Shown here: positions 23,601 through 29,600 of the stretch, piece by piece
Position numbering within the stretch: the stretch's first letter is position 1
Layout: every line of letters begins with the position of its first letter
Origin: Glandiceps talaboti
Taxonomy: Eukaryota > Hemichordata > Enteropneusta > Spengelidae
Assembly: GCF_964340395.1 (NCBI RefSeq)
Contig: NC_135553.1
Location: 17,162,501-17,226,500, forward strand
Length of the DNA stretch: 64,000 nt
Direction of reading: 5' to 3'
Translations under genes and position numbers: made by a program
The notes under the pieces: model-generated
Told to the model about the DNA's origin: nothing
Seen by the model: the letters and a program-made list of their open reading frames with translations, nothing else
The model's database searches: none

Positions 23601-26446
23601 TGTTTATTACATGTACAATCACAGTATCATGTACTACATAACATAATTCTGCAATTCTTTGAAAGATTATGTGTTTTTATAATTTTACTTTTCCAGTGGC
23701 CGGTTAAACTGAGTTTCTATTGACTGGAAAGCACAACATAATTATACTTTCTCATTAGTACCATTAAGTTGATTAACTATAATAATTGCAACTGATGTGA
23801 GTTTTTCTCTAAACCATATCCAATCAGAAGGAACTTTGCTAAGTGCATACTGAATAACCTGAACAACTGGTGAAAAATTTGAGTATCATCTTAGTGGTAC
23901 TGTGATGACTAAACCAATTACGGATATAAAATATATATATAATAAACTTGTCCTTCCTAAATTCAAACCTGGTCTAAAGTATATTCAACTTTAACATAAG
24001 ATTGAAGTCAATAATAGTGGCAACTTACTTGATTTTTGATGCAGCATCTCTGAGAGATGTATGGTCAAATAGCATAGCAAGATCAAATCCCTTGAAATGA
24101 TCCTCGATACAGGAAATACCTGTATCCTCATCTTCAGGAAGCTGAAGAAATACAAAGAATAATCTTATTAATAAACAATTTTGTTTCCTGGGGTTTTTAT
24201 AACCTAATAAAGATTGATTTCAGACAGAAGAGACGGCTTGTGAAATATCAAGAGAATTAGACCTGCATGGTTTTTTTTCCACCTTGAAATGTCAAATGTA
24301 GTTTCATTTTCACTTTGTACAGGTTATAGTTTCATAAGTCTCACCTTAACTACTGTAACATGAATACAAAAAAAATACAAAAATAAAAAGATTTGTTGTC
24401 TAAAACAATATGCCAGTACTCTTTATCGATATATCAAACACAATATTAGTACATAAATATGTTGTACAGTCCTACCATACGACCACAGTAGAAGCATGGC
24501 TTAATATGTGTAATCACAACTACATCTGGGTAGGGTCATAATCTTACTGCTCTTGAGGGCAAGATCAATAGTTCAATGTAGGATAAAAAAATTAATTCTT
24601 TTAGTTAGGCCTCAGACACCCCCCCACCTCATTTACTATTGCAAAAATTCTTCTATTTCTCATTTTGACGACATATTTTACACATATTTGCATTTACGGG
24701 TATAAACAGATCCATTTAAAGTAAAATTGATTTTGTAGGATGACTAAAATGGCTCAACCCCCCCCCCCCCCCGTAAAAGAATTTAGTTTTTTATCCTACA
24801 TTGAACTATTGATCTCATTCCAGTCATCTACCATTATTGATTCAGCTACAAAATTACATTTTTGATAACATTTTGATGATTATCATATACATGTATTCTT
24901 TTCATAAATGATATTGTGACATAAAAGCAGAAGATACTTAATCCCAAGTTGATAATCTACACTACATACAAATATTGTGAACCTCATGGTACTCGCTAGT
25001 CCAAGGAGATGCTGACTTGAGTACATTCAGATATATCTGGCCAGTATGACTCCATTTTTAGGAAGAACTTCAAGAGCTCTCAAAAGTGAAATCAATGCAT
25101 TTGAATAAATAATGACAAGCCCACATTTACTTGTAAGAAACAAATCATTTCTTTATTGAGTTGTGCAGTTAAAAATACTCATTGGAGATCATGTTTCTGC
25201 AGGAGGTTTGGTGAGAAGCAAGCTGCTTTTTAGACAACTTTACATATTTTTCGGGGAGAAAATTGGTGCCGATGTCAAAAGTGTCATCATCCATATTGAT
25301 CACACTTTTGAGAGCACTTGAAATTATACAGACCAAATATATCTGACTCCGTACTGAAGTCAGAACATCCTCAGACTATGAATTCATGTGAAACCCATAG
25401 AAATAACATTTGCTGAAGTTTGATACCACATTTTTATGCTTTTACTGCACTTCAAGTTAATGCTATTCCAATGGGCTCCACACAGTAGGATTCACAACTT
25501 AGATGAATACGCCAATGAATCCTTTCATAAATAACCTGACAGGGTTTTTGTTGTTTTGTTTTTTTTTGAGCTCACTTTCCACGAAGGCTATAGTCTATTG
25601 CCTGCCCACTCTAATGGTAGTAACATGGTTCAATATTTTTATTCAATCTTTAAACAATTTTTTTAGTCTTTTTTTTTTATGTTTGTCTATTTTTGCAAGA
25701 CATGATGTGATGGAAACTCAATGTTGTACATGTAGAAAATTTCAAGAATTCAATTTTTGGATATATTTTTTAATAAGTAATCTTCCATGCATATAATCAG
25801 TCTTGAACTTCGCATCTGATCTTGAAATTTGTCATTCACTGAAAACAAATTCCAAGAAAACTGCAACAAGGCAATTCTGTGGAATGTATTTTGTATATAT
25901 ATGCCATTTCTATTGTGCAACAGCATGATCTGTGCATATCTCTCACAAATCTTTGACAAACACACCTGTGCCATTCCTGTGTAATACCGTATAGTAATAG
26001 TTAATGTACCATCTGAATTTTGACTTACATGTAACAGATCCTCTAAATCAAATCTTTACATTTTTTTGTGACTTGAGGCCCTCAATATACTGTATAGTGT
26101 ATAGGTACTGACAACAAGTGAACCTTATCAATATCATTGTGACTGGCATTTTTTTTTTTGAGATTGTTAAAAAAATCTTAACATTTTATCAACATCATAC
26201 CAACAATGTGTTATGAGCCGTGCATAAATTACAAATCTTCTCTGTGGTGAGATAAATCTTAAATAAGTTTAACATTAAAACAGTGGCTTCAGAGATGTAC
26301 AATTAACTACAACTTCACGTCTGTGTAGGGTGAAGGATTGTGGGAACTTCTCGAAATCCAAGTGTTGTGTGAATGTTTCGATTAATTACCTCATCAATAT
26401 CCATGAATTCGTCGTCGCTGTCACTATTACTATTTGCATTTCCCAT
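83..26446 (-). CDS. ZZEF1: ZZEF1 orthologue, 5' portion (31 exons, 3' end outside window)
   Basis: Zinc finger ZZ-type and EF-hand domain protein. Thirty-one exons on the minus strand join in continuous phase to about 1,101 codons, starting MGNANSNSDSDDEF at 26,446. The order is an acidic N-terminus with a possible N-myristoyl Gly2, an EF-hand (about residues 105-135), and a DOC/APC10-type domain (about 250-415, with YWQSDG and QINIKRCHSDGCDTRIHG). A long conserved stretch follows, with FALARG, ETAERLG and GAAVFFPNKDLRRQKLFTMM blocks. These blocks match my memory of human ZZEF1 (about 2,960 aa), so roughly the first third is here; the ZZ fingers would lie beyond the left edge. In vertebrates the protein is reported as a histone-H3 reader and co-regulator of Kruppel-like factors; nuclear action here is inferred. 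The gene is head to head with SLC35A1. Several exon ends are tandemly copied into introns. Exon entries below give coordinates. Confidence 0.93.
494..850. mobile_element. Palindromic MITE, family A, copy 1
   Basis: Near-complete palindrome of about 355 bp bounded by TTAA and AGTGGCCATATGG-type ends, centred on TTGTTATTGTATGTACAATA. Other copies are at 6,592, 30,078 and 47,420. The left end here reads TTAAAGTGGCCATATGGATA. Confidence 0.85.
1014..1398. mobile_element. Fold-back element, family B, copy 1
   Basis: Left arm TACAACTGCCGACATCAGACC and right arm GGTCTGATGTCCGAGGTTGT are inverted. Shared inner blocks include AGCATGTTGGAA and AACACTTGGCT. Copy 2 is at 32,402. Confidence 0.8.
1447..1568 (-). 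CDS. ZZEF1: ZZEF1 exon 30
   Basis: 122 nt, phase 1 to 0, begins after TACATCAG and ends CAGTTG|GTAAGT. It codes CGMQSDKACSIIDALCKIKN and KSFLATSLRQL. Confidence 0.84.
1865..2620. repeat. 13-copy tandem array of exon-29 end plus splice donor
   Basis: Units of about 53-61 bp. Each contains, on the minus strand, AACCAGCTGTAGCCATGA, then CTCAGAT|GTAAGTAACC. The rightmost unit is the real exon 29 end; the other 12 lie in the intron. Some units have extra TAGT or AAGT spacers, and a block of several units looks itself duplicated. Confidence 0.93.
2563..2722 (-). CDS. ZZEF1: ZZEF1 exon 29 (source of the splice-donor array)
   Basis: 160 nt, phase 0 to 1, begins after TTTTGTAG and ends CAGAT|GTAAGT. 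It codes CEAILEGKELKDVSSNLVQL and ends HREPAVAMILR. The last ~35 exonic bases plus the donor are repeated 12 more times downstream in the intron (1,865-2,562). Any downstream donor would add codons that hit an in-frame TAA directly after the normal junction, so only this one keeps the frame. Confidence 0.86.
3117..3182 (-). CDS. ZZEF1: ZZEF1 exon 28
   Basis: 66 nt, phase 0, begins after TTCGTAG and ends GAGAG|GTAGGT. It codes DIEPVLSVMETLLSVAFRE, collinear with human ISEVLAVMDTLVSVAARE. Confidence 0.9.
3390..3541. repeat. Small fold-back
   Basis: GGTATTTGCATGAGTGCTTG and CAAGCACTGAGTGCAAATAC are inverted about 60 bp apart within the intron between exons 27 and 28. Confidence 0.7.
3757..3802. 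repeat. G-rich tract (possible G-quadruplex)
   Basis: Runs of GGGG separated by single T or GT on the plus strand, which is the non-template strand for the minus-strand gene's complement. It is a candidate four-stranded structure. Confidence 0.6.
3842..3946 (-). CDS. ZZEF1: ZZEF1 exon 27
   Basis: 105 nt, phase 0, begins after TTTACAG and ends AAG|GTAAGA. It codes FLTFRSLCRYYSSVDPSGLL, matching human LTFRSLCTYFSDKDPGGLLLLP. Confidence 0.92.
4163..4233 (-). CDS. ZZEF1: ZZEF1 exon 26
   Basis: 71 nt, phase 1 to 0, begins after TGTGTAG and ends GTTATG|GTGAGT. It codes AAVFFPNKDLRRQKLFTMMQ, almost the human GAAIFFPNRQTRRNHLFTMM. Confidence 0.93.
4394..4544 (-). CDS. ZZEF1: ZZEF1 exon 25
   Basis: 151 nt, phase 0 to 1, ends GATG|GTAAGA. 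It codes SVMFDTVRDIVDTTMETEDM and MIEAAKNAILD, collinear with the region before human NGAAIFFPN. The acceptor is CAGCAG, a tandem NAGNAG site, so Gln836 may be optional. Confidence 0.88.
4735..5115. repeat. Dispersed interspersed repeat (GACCTT-type)
   Basis: Contains the palindromic GACCTTGAAG...CTTTCAAGGTC motif, a GATG/CACA-rich tail, and AAAGCCCCCTCTGGGTGGTG. A related sequence with AAAGGGGGACTATTG and CCTTGACCTTCAAGGTC lies at 36,910-37,280. Confidence 0.55.
5425..5548 (-). CDS. ZZEF1: ZZEF1 exon 24
   Basis: 124 nt, phase 2 to 0, begins after TTTCGTAG and ends ATCACT|GTAAGT. It codes DNKWIYGKVLTLKMIHLCLP and onward to DDPDKIT. Confidence 0.85.
5953..6105. repeat. Two-copy tandem repeat, about 80 bp
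   Basis: ACTAAGCCATATTTTGAATA...GACATAGATATTATGATGG is followed by a diverged second copy. A CCACCA run lies just before (5,906-5,939). Confidence 0.75.
6192..6298 (-). CDS. ZZEF1: ZZEF1 exon 23
   Basis: 107 nt, phase 0 to 2, begins after TATTTAG and ends GATGG|GTAAGT. It codes a lysine-rich EEVQKKKEKHLKG then TSLDMSGVTMALLSQLYSDI. Confidence 0.86.
6592..6958. mobile_element. Palindromic MITE, family A, copy 2
   Basis: Same ends (TTAAAGTGACCATATGG and CCATATGGCCACTTTAA) and the same TATGTACAATAACAAA centre, in a ZZEF1 intron. Confidence 0.85.
7590..7940 (-). repeat. Diverged SINE body fragment
   Basis: Shares CCTGGCACAGAC, GGGAACATATAATC and CCTATAGGA-like blocks with the SINE at 15,518-15,862. 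No clear A/B boxes. It fills part of the intron between exons 22 and 23, which is otherwise AT-rich. Confidence 0.45.
8918..9035. repeat. 28-bp tandem repeat (GTGACCTGAAGGTCAGTGAG)
   Basis: Four to five copies of a unit that contains the inverted GACCTGAAGGTC motif, just downstream of exon 22. Confidence 0.85.
9134..9235 (-). CDS. ZZEF1: ZZEF1 exon 22
   Basis: 102 nt, phase 0 to 0, begins after TTAACAG and ends GATTTG|GTGAGT. It codes SLFAPMPDKMEGM then VVFLRVLQFIVDMGKDL, collinear with human LLLRTLQFIQQLAHDLV. Confidence 0.9.
9255..10450. repeat. Long dispersed repeat with internal ~170-bp repeats and CA tail
   Basis: Four copies of GGCTGTTGCTATGGGCGTGG at ~170-bp spacing, then CCAAATTTCA...GAGTTTAAGTTTTTGACC repeats, a (CA)n run (10,331-10,385), CAGACAGACA and ACGCCGGGCGATCCCTATAG. 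A second copy of the first part is at 59,265-59,850. Confidence 0.8.
10574..10633 (-). CDS. ZZEF1: ZZEF1 exon 21 (5' boundary uncertain)
   Basis: An open frame ending GATGAG|GTGTGA codes AFSLGQCRHLPFQLLTHTDE. Starting after GCCAG gives 60 nt and keeps phase 0 on both sides. The frame stays open upstream (RYYSTVQLKEALSVSPMYSQ), but the acceptors there do not fit phase 0 from exon 20. Exon 20 to exon 22 also joins in phase without it, so this could be a cassette or not an exon at all. Confidence 0.5.
10846..11005 (-). CDS. ZZEF1: ZZEF1 exon 20
   Basis: 160 nt, phase 2 to 0, begins after TTCATTAG and ends CCTG|GTAAGT. It codes GKYVLIKFLGARSETAERLG and IVGVKLYGYHR, matching human KYLMVKFL...ESAERLGVQGLTISGY. 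Confidence 0.92.
11496..11558 (-). CDS. ZZEF1: ZZEF1 exon 19
   Basis: 63 nt, phase 2 to 2, begins after TTCACAG and ends GATTG|GTAAGA. It codes SASLVGKSDNPVAFFNVEED. Confidence 0.85.
11717..11806 (-). CDS. ZZEF1: ZZEF1 exon 18
   Basis: 90 nt, phase 2 to 2, begins after TCTTTCAG and ends TGAG|GTGAGA. It codes EAFDMDKHVERFKAYDCWTT and FLQKM, collinear with human EEHFKRFEKYDKWKLQEL. Confidence 0.88.
12427..12482 (-). CDS. ZZEF1: ZZEF1 exon 17
   Basis: 56 nt, phase 0 to 2, begins after TTCATAG and ends ATGA|GTAAGG. It codes VYKGGIGPKAGLIFVYND, matching human RRGGIGAQCGLVFAYN. Confidence 0.9.
12576..13037. repeat. Four-copy tandem repeat, about 105-115 bp
   Basis: Unit: GTGTGCCCTCTAAGCCAATT, then CACTGACACACACAATTTCT, then ACCAAAATTTGGTGTTC and CTATCTCTTACTATGTGGTG. 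A single related copy lies near 38,190-38,300. The minus-strand frame across it is a repeat artefact. Confidence 0.85.
13264..13355 (-). CDS. ZZEF1: ZZEF1 exon 16
   Basis: 92 nt, phase 1 to 0, begins after TTTTGCAG and ends AAG|GTATGT. It codes RLNLNLVFSSKDSGMMQITR and ARIK, the start of a beta-sandwich-like stretch conserved in ZZEF1. Confidence 0.88.
13533..13631 (-). CDS. ZZEF1: ZZEF1 exon 15
   Basis: 99 nt, phase 1 to 1, begins after TTACTTCCAG and ends GAAG|GTAAGA. It codes SILQLSLCGCDGGQRDSNTA and ends NWTTE. Three extra copies of its 5' part with the acceptor lie upstream at 13,645-13,975; only this copy carries the donor. Confidence 0.88.
13554..13975. repeat. Four-copy tandem array of exon-15 part plus splice acceptor
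   Basis: Units of about 105-120 bp, each containing on the minus strand TTACTTCCAG|GTAGTATTTT and the coding stretch through AGCAATGTACTGA. Only the copy nearest the next exon has the exon's 3' part and donor. If an upstream acceptor were used, the read-through frame runs into TAG at the next copy. Confidence 0.92.
14130..14488. mobile_element. Fold-back with 35-bp arms, family G
   Basis: Left arm GGCAAAAATAAAAAAATTGT then GGTTCCGGTTA; right arm TAATCGGAACC then GCAATTTTTTTATTTTCATG. A relative of the left arm occurs near 47,788. Confidence 0.65.
14737..14817 (-). CDS. ZZEF1: ZZEF1 exon 14
   Basis: 81 nt, phase 1 to 1, begins after TTTTCAG and ends TATG|GTAAAT. It codes EYGETPLEAITLLRSLNNVR and ends MILKKYG, aligned with human LLLKYGKPL. 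Confidence 0.88.
14930..15235. repeat. Two-and-a-half-copy tandem repeat in intron 13
   Basis: GGTCAAAGGTTATATACTGG and GTTGGTCTCAGATTCAGAAT recur about 150 bp apart. The TATAAAGTTGGTCTCAGATT motif resembles the tip of the 48.8-kb TIR element. Confidence 0.75.
15328..15434 (-). CDS. ZZEF1: ZZEF1 exon 13
   Basis: 107 nt, phase 2 to 1, begins after TATTGCAG and ends CAAG|GTAAGA. It codes LLSFALARGHVPSLLKSLHY, matching the human LLAFALARG block. Confidence 0.91.
15518..15862 (-). repeat. tRNA-derived SINE (minus orientation)
   Basis: On the minus strand, TTAGCATGGCTGG (A-box-like) and GGTTCGGGCCCC (B-box-like) begin a unit that ends AAGGCGCATTATAAAATTCC followed by (ATT)n. Confidence 0.65.
15950..16255 (+). 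repeat. tRNA-derived SINE (plus orientation)
   Basis: TGGTTAGAGTGGTTGGCTTG (A-box-like) and GGTTCATGTC (B-box-like) head a body sharing GACCTGGTA, AATGCTTTAATCCTAT and GTTGAAG blocks with the SINE at 15,518-15,862. The two are head to head. Confidence 0.65.
16281..16397 (-). CDS. ZZEF1: ZZEF1 exon 12
   Basis: 117 nt, phase 2 to 2, begins after GATTTCAG and ends CATT|GTAAGT. It codes SALSHMPPLSLSSASSERPS and LDEIERFLY, collinear with human ALRHMPPLSLSP...LEEVDSFL. Confidence 0.9.
16470..16585. repeat. Three-copy 45-bp tandem repeat
   Basis: CCATAGTGGGCTTCTACAAG recurs as CCACAGTGGGTTTCCGCAAA and CCACAGCGGGCTTCCACAAG. Confidence 0.75.
16690..16910. repeat. Degenerate copies of exon-11 3' part and donor
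   Basis: Two diverged repeats of the exon 11 end (GTTCAATGATGGAAGTTCTG and GGAATGGCAGCCGTGGCAG-like on the plus strand) lie just downstream of the exon in the intron. Indels make them non-coding. Confidence 0.8.
16920..17051 (-). CDS. ZZEF1: ZZEF1 exon 11
   Basis: 132 nt, phase 2 to 2, begins after CCAACAG and ends CAAG|GTAGGTAG. It codes MVQSGGISVCDASAVWYLSV and onward, collinear with human KSGVSVSDASAIWYWS. Degenerate copies of its 3' part and donor occur at 16,690-16,910. Confidence 0.91.
17338..17610. repeat. CCCT, CA and CAA microsatellites
   Basis: (CCCT)n at 17,338-17,362, a (CA)n run of about 70 bp, imperfect CA/CATG stretches, and (CAA)n at 17,566-17,605. All frames across it are low-complexity artefacts. 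Confidence 0.96.
17707..17838 (-). CDS. ZZEF1: ZZEF1 exon 10 (DOC domain, second half)
   Basis: 132 nt, phase 2 to 2, begins after GATCATCAG-type acceptor and ends ACAG|GTTAGT. It codes YVQINIKRCHSDGCDTRIHG, nearly invariant with human ZZEF1 and the strongest single piece of evidence for the gene. Confidence 0.95.
18439..18651 (-). CDS. ZZEF1: ZZEF1 exon 9 (DOC/APC10 domain, first half)
   Basis: 213 nt, phase 2 to 2, begins after CATCCCAG and ends CCTTG|GTATGT. YWQSDGSARSHWVRLRM is the classic DOC signature (YWQSDG at residues 266-271). VASVDQSYMPQLVSVSVG continues the beta-sandwich. The DOC fold in APC10 and HERC/CUL7-type proteins mediates protein or substrate contact; its partner in ZZEF1 is unknown. 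Confidence 0.92.
18780..18965. repeat. 32-bp minisatellite
   Basis: About six copies of CACAGAACTTTGTGCTTCTA plus AAATAT in the intron before exon 9. Confidence 0.9.
19141..19252 (-). CDS. ZZEF1: ZZEF1 exon 8
   Basis: Begins after ACACACAG and ends CTCAG|GTAGGC; 112 nt, phase 1 to 2. It codes KVIHRCYRSVEVSTNKGDVL, the lead-in to the DOC domain. Its 5' end and acceptor are copied once in the upstream intron near 19,363-19,412. Confidence 0.87.
19363..19412. repeat. Single copy of exon-8 5' end and acceptor
   Basis: GTCTGTCATGAACTGTGTGT followed by ACAAATAAAGATTACAC repeats the exon 8 acceptor region (19,241-19,290) about 120 bp upstream in the intron. Confidence 0.75.
19623..20019. mobile_element. 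Fold-back element, family D
   Basis: Arms of about 130 bp: TGAATACAACCCTTGCAACA and the complement ending TTGCAAGGGTTGTAATTCA, with matching inner TATGTCAGTTTGA/TCAAACTGACATA blocks. It lies in the intron before ZZEF1 exon 8. Confidence 0.8.
20453..20576 (-). CDS. ZZEF1: ZZEF1 exon 7
   Basis: Begins after TTTTTTCAG and ends ACAG|GTAAAA; 124 nt, phase 0 to 1. It codes YLLRNRAPSTCLPFPLLDGF and onward, collinear with the human FLHRNR...PYPMLEHCNN region. Confidence 0.88.
21242..21306 (-). CDS. ZZEF1: ZZEF1 exon 6
   Basis: Begins after GCTATAG and ends AAG|GTATAG; 65 nt, phase 1 to 0. It codes GLVDVYSPKNHVSGQHGKKL (about residues 157-178). Confidence 0.86.
21540..21684 (-). CDS. ZZEF1: ZZEF1 exon 5 (EF-hand loop)
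   Basis: 145 nt, phase 0 to 1. The calcium-binding loop FDTEGDGTADVQT is visible: D114, E116, D118 and G119 occupy the usual loop positions 1, 3, 5 and 6. Position 12 is Thr rather than the canonical Glu, so metal affinity may be weak. The segment SSNGANLQGEL downstream is strongly conserved with human. Confidence 0.92.
22265..22368. repeat. CA and CGCA microsatellite
   Basis: (CA)n passing into (CGCA)n about 30 bp from the exon 4 donor side of the intron. Confidence 0.95.
22396..22467 (-). CDS. ZZEF1: ZZEF1 exon 4
   Basis: Begins after TTCACAG and ends GAT|GTAAGT; 72 nt, phase 0. It codes ETISLTQFCDFLMNRSVGRE and onward, the first helical half of the EF-hand module (about residues 85-108). 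Confidence 0.87.
22895..22976 (-). CDS. ZZEF1: ZZEF1 exon 3
   Basis: Begins after TTGCAG and ends GAG|GTATTC; 82 nt, phase 2 to 0. It contains HHSHLVRWLEDRQ, resembling the RHRGALFRWLEER stretch of human ZZEF1 just before its EF-hand. Confidence 0.87.
22977..24028. other. ZZEF1 intron 2, nothing recognised
   Basis: AT-rich intron sequence. I see no repeat, exon or element I can support. Confidence 0.6.
24029..24141 (-). CDS. ZZEF1: ZZEF1 exon 2
   Basis: Begins after TTCTTCAG and ends AA|GTAAGT; 113 nt, phase 0 to 2. It codes LPEDEDTGISCIEDHFKGFD and onward (about residues 20-57). The acidic start is poorly conserved; the assignment rests on splice sites and phase. Confidence 0.82.
24562..24815. 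mobile_element. MITE with 35-bp TIRs, family E
   Basis: AGATCAATAGTTCAATGTAG at the left and its complement ending at 24,815 bound 254 bp. The interior carries poly-C tracts (24,758-24,772). It lies in ZZEF1 intron 1. Confidence 0.82.
25003..25377. mobile_element. Imperfect fold-back, family F
   Basis: Arms share GCTGACTTGAGTAC/GTACTGAAGTCAG, AGATATATCT and GAGCTCTCAAAAGTG/CACTTTTGAGAGC in inverted order, about 70-80% matched by eye. Confidence 0.6.
26390..26446 (-). CDS. ZZEF1: ZZEF1 exon 1 (start codon)
   Basis: Codes residues 1-19, MGNANSNSDSDDEFMDIDE, and ends in phase 0 at a GAG|GTAATT donor. The MGNA start equals the human start as I remember it. This ATG is the first in frame after the divergent promoter. 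The acidic run is serine/aspartate rich. Confidence 0.88.
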
Positions 26447-26648
26447 TCTCTTCAATCAACTCTCGCGGCCAATATACGTCCCAATGTTTGAAACTTGCAA
26501 GAATGTCAAAAAACACGACAAACCTAGCTACAGGCCGTCAGATAGTCATTATGCGGAAGTCGCCATACTTATTATGTTTAAACGTTCGTTAGTTCTCAAC
26601 TCCAAGGTGTGTCTGAAAAGCTAGCTCCTCTAGGCCTCTGAAAACATC
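26447..26648. promoter_or_regulatory. Probable bidirectional promoter between ZZEF1 and SLC35A1
   Basis: Only 202 bp separate the two divergent start codons, so both 5' UTRs and the core promoter must lie here or in undetected upstream exons. No TATA box is obvious. An ETS/GABP-like GCGGAAGT (26,553-26,560) abuts a YY1-like GCCAT (26,562-26,566); both elements are common in TATA-less divergent promoters. The region from here into SLC35A1 intron 1 has more CpG than the surroundings. Shared regulation is an inference. Confidence 0.65.
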
Positions 26649-26661
26649 ATGGCGAGTTCAG
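26649..26661 (+). CDS. SLC35A1: SLC35A1 exon 1 (start codon)
   Basis: Thirteen coding bases, MASS plus one base, then donor G|GTAGGT. The split codon becomes Asp with exon 2, giving MASSDTASLGFKVYALLVMT, which parallels the human N-terminus in length. Confidence 0.85.
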
Positions 26662-29600
26662 GTAGGTTATCCGGATATTTAGCAGGATTTTTTGCCGTTT
26701 ACATCCTGCCACAATTCAAGTTACCGTTTCACTAGATTCGATCAGACGTTTTCAATCTAGATTTGAATATTGTGGCACAAGTTATGGAGTTACTATCAAG
26801 TAAACTGCTCGTCTCCTCCTGTCGCGTCAGTACACTTTTGCTTGCACGTCAAACTCTTGAAACTTGGTTGCTGCGTTCCGGTTTCTTTACTTGTAATACA
26901 CCACTGTATGTTTTAATAGTAATAACATCTTAAATCTCACTCTAACTTCAAACACACATCCTCACCATCCATCATTTCGATCAGTCATAACTTTCGAAAT
27001 CACAACATCGTTGGTCGATTGTGTTGACTTCGTTACACGATGTCACATATTTATGCACATGTCCCAACCACGAACCTGTGTAAGGCTGTAAAGGGAAAGC
27101 CGCTATAAACCGTTTCCATGGGCGATAATCGGACCGGGATGATTCTGTAACAACCCGTATGTCATATCACGGCTTATGACCTGTAACATATGTTACGTAT
27201 TTAAATATAATTTGATACATATTTTCGCAAATGGAGAGGTGACAACAGTCTAAACGTCGACAACCGCAGCGGTTTTTAGAGTGAAAGTGATGCCGCCGGG
27301 TTTATCATCTAAATTATTCTTCAGATGTCGACTCCTGCCACGTATCAGTCGCTATCCATTACGTGCGACGAGTACATGTAGATGACATTTTATATCTGTC
27401 TAGTGTGTTTAAAGCCAAACTGCTACTACTACTACTAGTGAGCCACATCACCCAAATACAATGTCCATCAGGAATATTGAAATTACTAATTTTAATAGCA
27501 CTGATTCCAAAATTGTGTGTATTTAACAGGAAAATTGGCCATGACATTGACAGGCAATGAGAAGGAACAGCCAACATTTACAACTTGTATGTACTAATAT
27601 ATTGCATTCTTTTCGCTATGATTAATGTATATGTGCAGGAAGCTGCATGGTTAAGTTAATGGAGAAATTATTGCTCTTGATACAATTCAATACAAACAGT
27701 TGACCAAGAATACCCCAGATTACAGGCTCTTTCAATATAGTTAAATTTAGTTTAGGTAAGTTAGGGATGTATATCCATCCTGGATGATCCATGGATAAAA
27801 ACATTCCATCAGTGTCTGGTGTGGAACCAATGTTACTTCTAGAGTCATGTACCTTGGATAAAGTAACACAGTCATGGTAAATGAGTTCTGTTCTTTTACA
27901 ACCCAAACAATAGATCTGAAACAAGTTCAGTACCTGTTCCAACTTGCATATAGAAACCTGTTTCTCTTTTCTTTAAAATTAATTTAAAAAACAACAGAAG
28001 GATTTTGTGTGAGATAGCACCAGGCCAGCATTGTTGAGTTGTTCACTGGTTCAGATAAAATGATTACAAAACCTACATATATCCACCCTTCCCTACTCAC
28101 CCCTTTTCTACAATGAATATATATTCTCAAAATGAATGGAATAGGTGATCTCAATCATGGTACATTTCAGCCTTTCACTCATCTCAACCCATATCTGTTT
28201 GGACTCAGTAGTGACAGTCATTTCGACCATAGATATGGTCATCTCAACTCCTGTCTGTTTTGACTCTGTAGTCATCTCAAGCCCTGTCTGTTTTCACCCC
28301 TGTCAACTCATTACCAAAGTCATCTTGGTCCCATTTTTACTACTTATGGTCATCTTCACCACTGTAACTCTGCAAAACTCTTTGTCCTTACAGAAATCTG
28401 CTGGTCTCAGACCGTCGGACTAACGTTAATTTCAAACACTAATACTACATACCATGGCTATCAGAATCTCATCTGAACATATTGGTCAAATGTTTGTATT
28501 CATCCTATCAAGAAAAGCTATTCAATATGAAAAATAAAGTTTGCAGTGGATTTTATCAATTTTATGTCATTGATTCAAAGAATGGTCAAACATATATGAT
28601 TAGTTCATGATAAAAATGTTTATTGGGAAGGGTTGTAATATGAGACTTGTCTTCATTATCAAATACAAATTTATCTGATTCAACCATAGGCACCATTAAT
28701 TAAATTCTTTGTTTGCCATCTGTATGCGGGTAGGTTTGTCAGTAGATTTAGAAAAAAGCAAACAAATTTTGTTTACCTTAGTTCAAAATTTCTGCAAAGG
28801 GCCATATTTTATGCTACTGTAAATGGAAAGACCGTTCAAATATCTTCAGAATAACTACACATATCTAAATAGTTGTTTAAGACAATCAAACTTTGGATTT
28901 TGACATTTATATTTAACCAGTGTAGTTGATTATGTGCAAACAGAAAAATGAATCACAGAAAAGTGAATTGTCCAAGACATGCTAGCGTTATGGGTTGTTG
29001 TTTGTTTGTGTGTGTTTGTGTGTGTGTGTGTGTGTGTTTCCTGTGTGCCAGGTGGGTTTTGGGGAAATTCAAGAACGGCAAACAAAGTATCTAATTGATA
29101 GAGCCTAACTTTACAATACACAAACTATCCAGTTTACAGATATCTATCTAAGCTCCAAATCCACCTTTCTATGAAGACTTAAGTTTATCTGTTAACAGTA
29201 AATTAATAACGATTTACTATGTACATAAAAGAATTCACAAATATAGTGTACTATGAAATTAAAAAAAAAATTCACTGCATACTTTATACATTCGCTTTTT
29301 TATTATGAACGCTTTGCTACATGTTTTAGCTGCTCTGCTTGCCTGCATAAATTTACATATTAAGTTTAAATGCCAGTGCAAGTAAATTAATTAATCATAA
29401 TGTGATGGAGGGAGGGATAAAATCACATTAGCATGCATAGTAAATGCTTGTCCTTCAAAGATTCATGTGCTTATTATGTAGAACAGCAGCATGGCTTATG
29501 TACACTTTGCTTGCTTTTATGAAATATGTCTTCTTTTTAATACTATTTATTAATTTACCTTTTATAATCTTACTAATATTGATAACTTACAGTCGTTTAT

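Noticed and set aside
27622-27942. 106-aa minus-strand open frame within SLC35A1 intron 1
   Set aside because: Not recognised, no splice or context support; could be chance.
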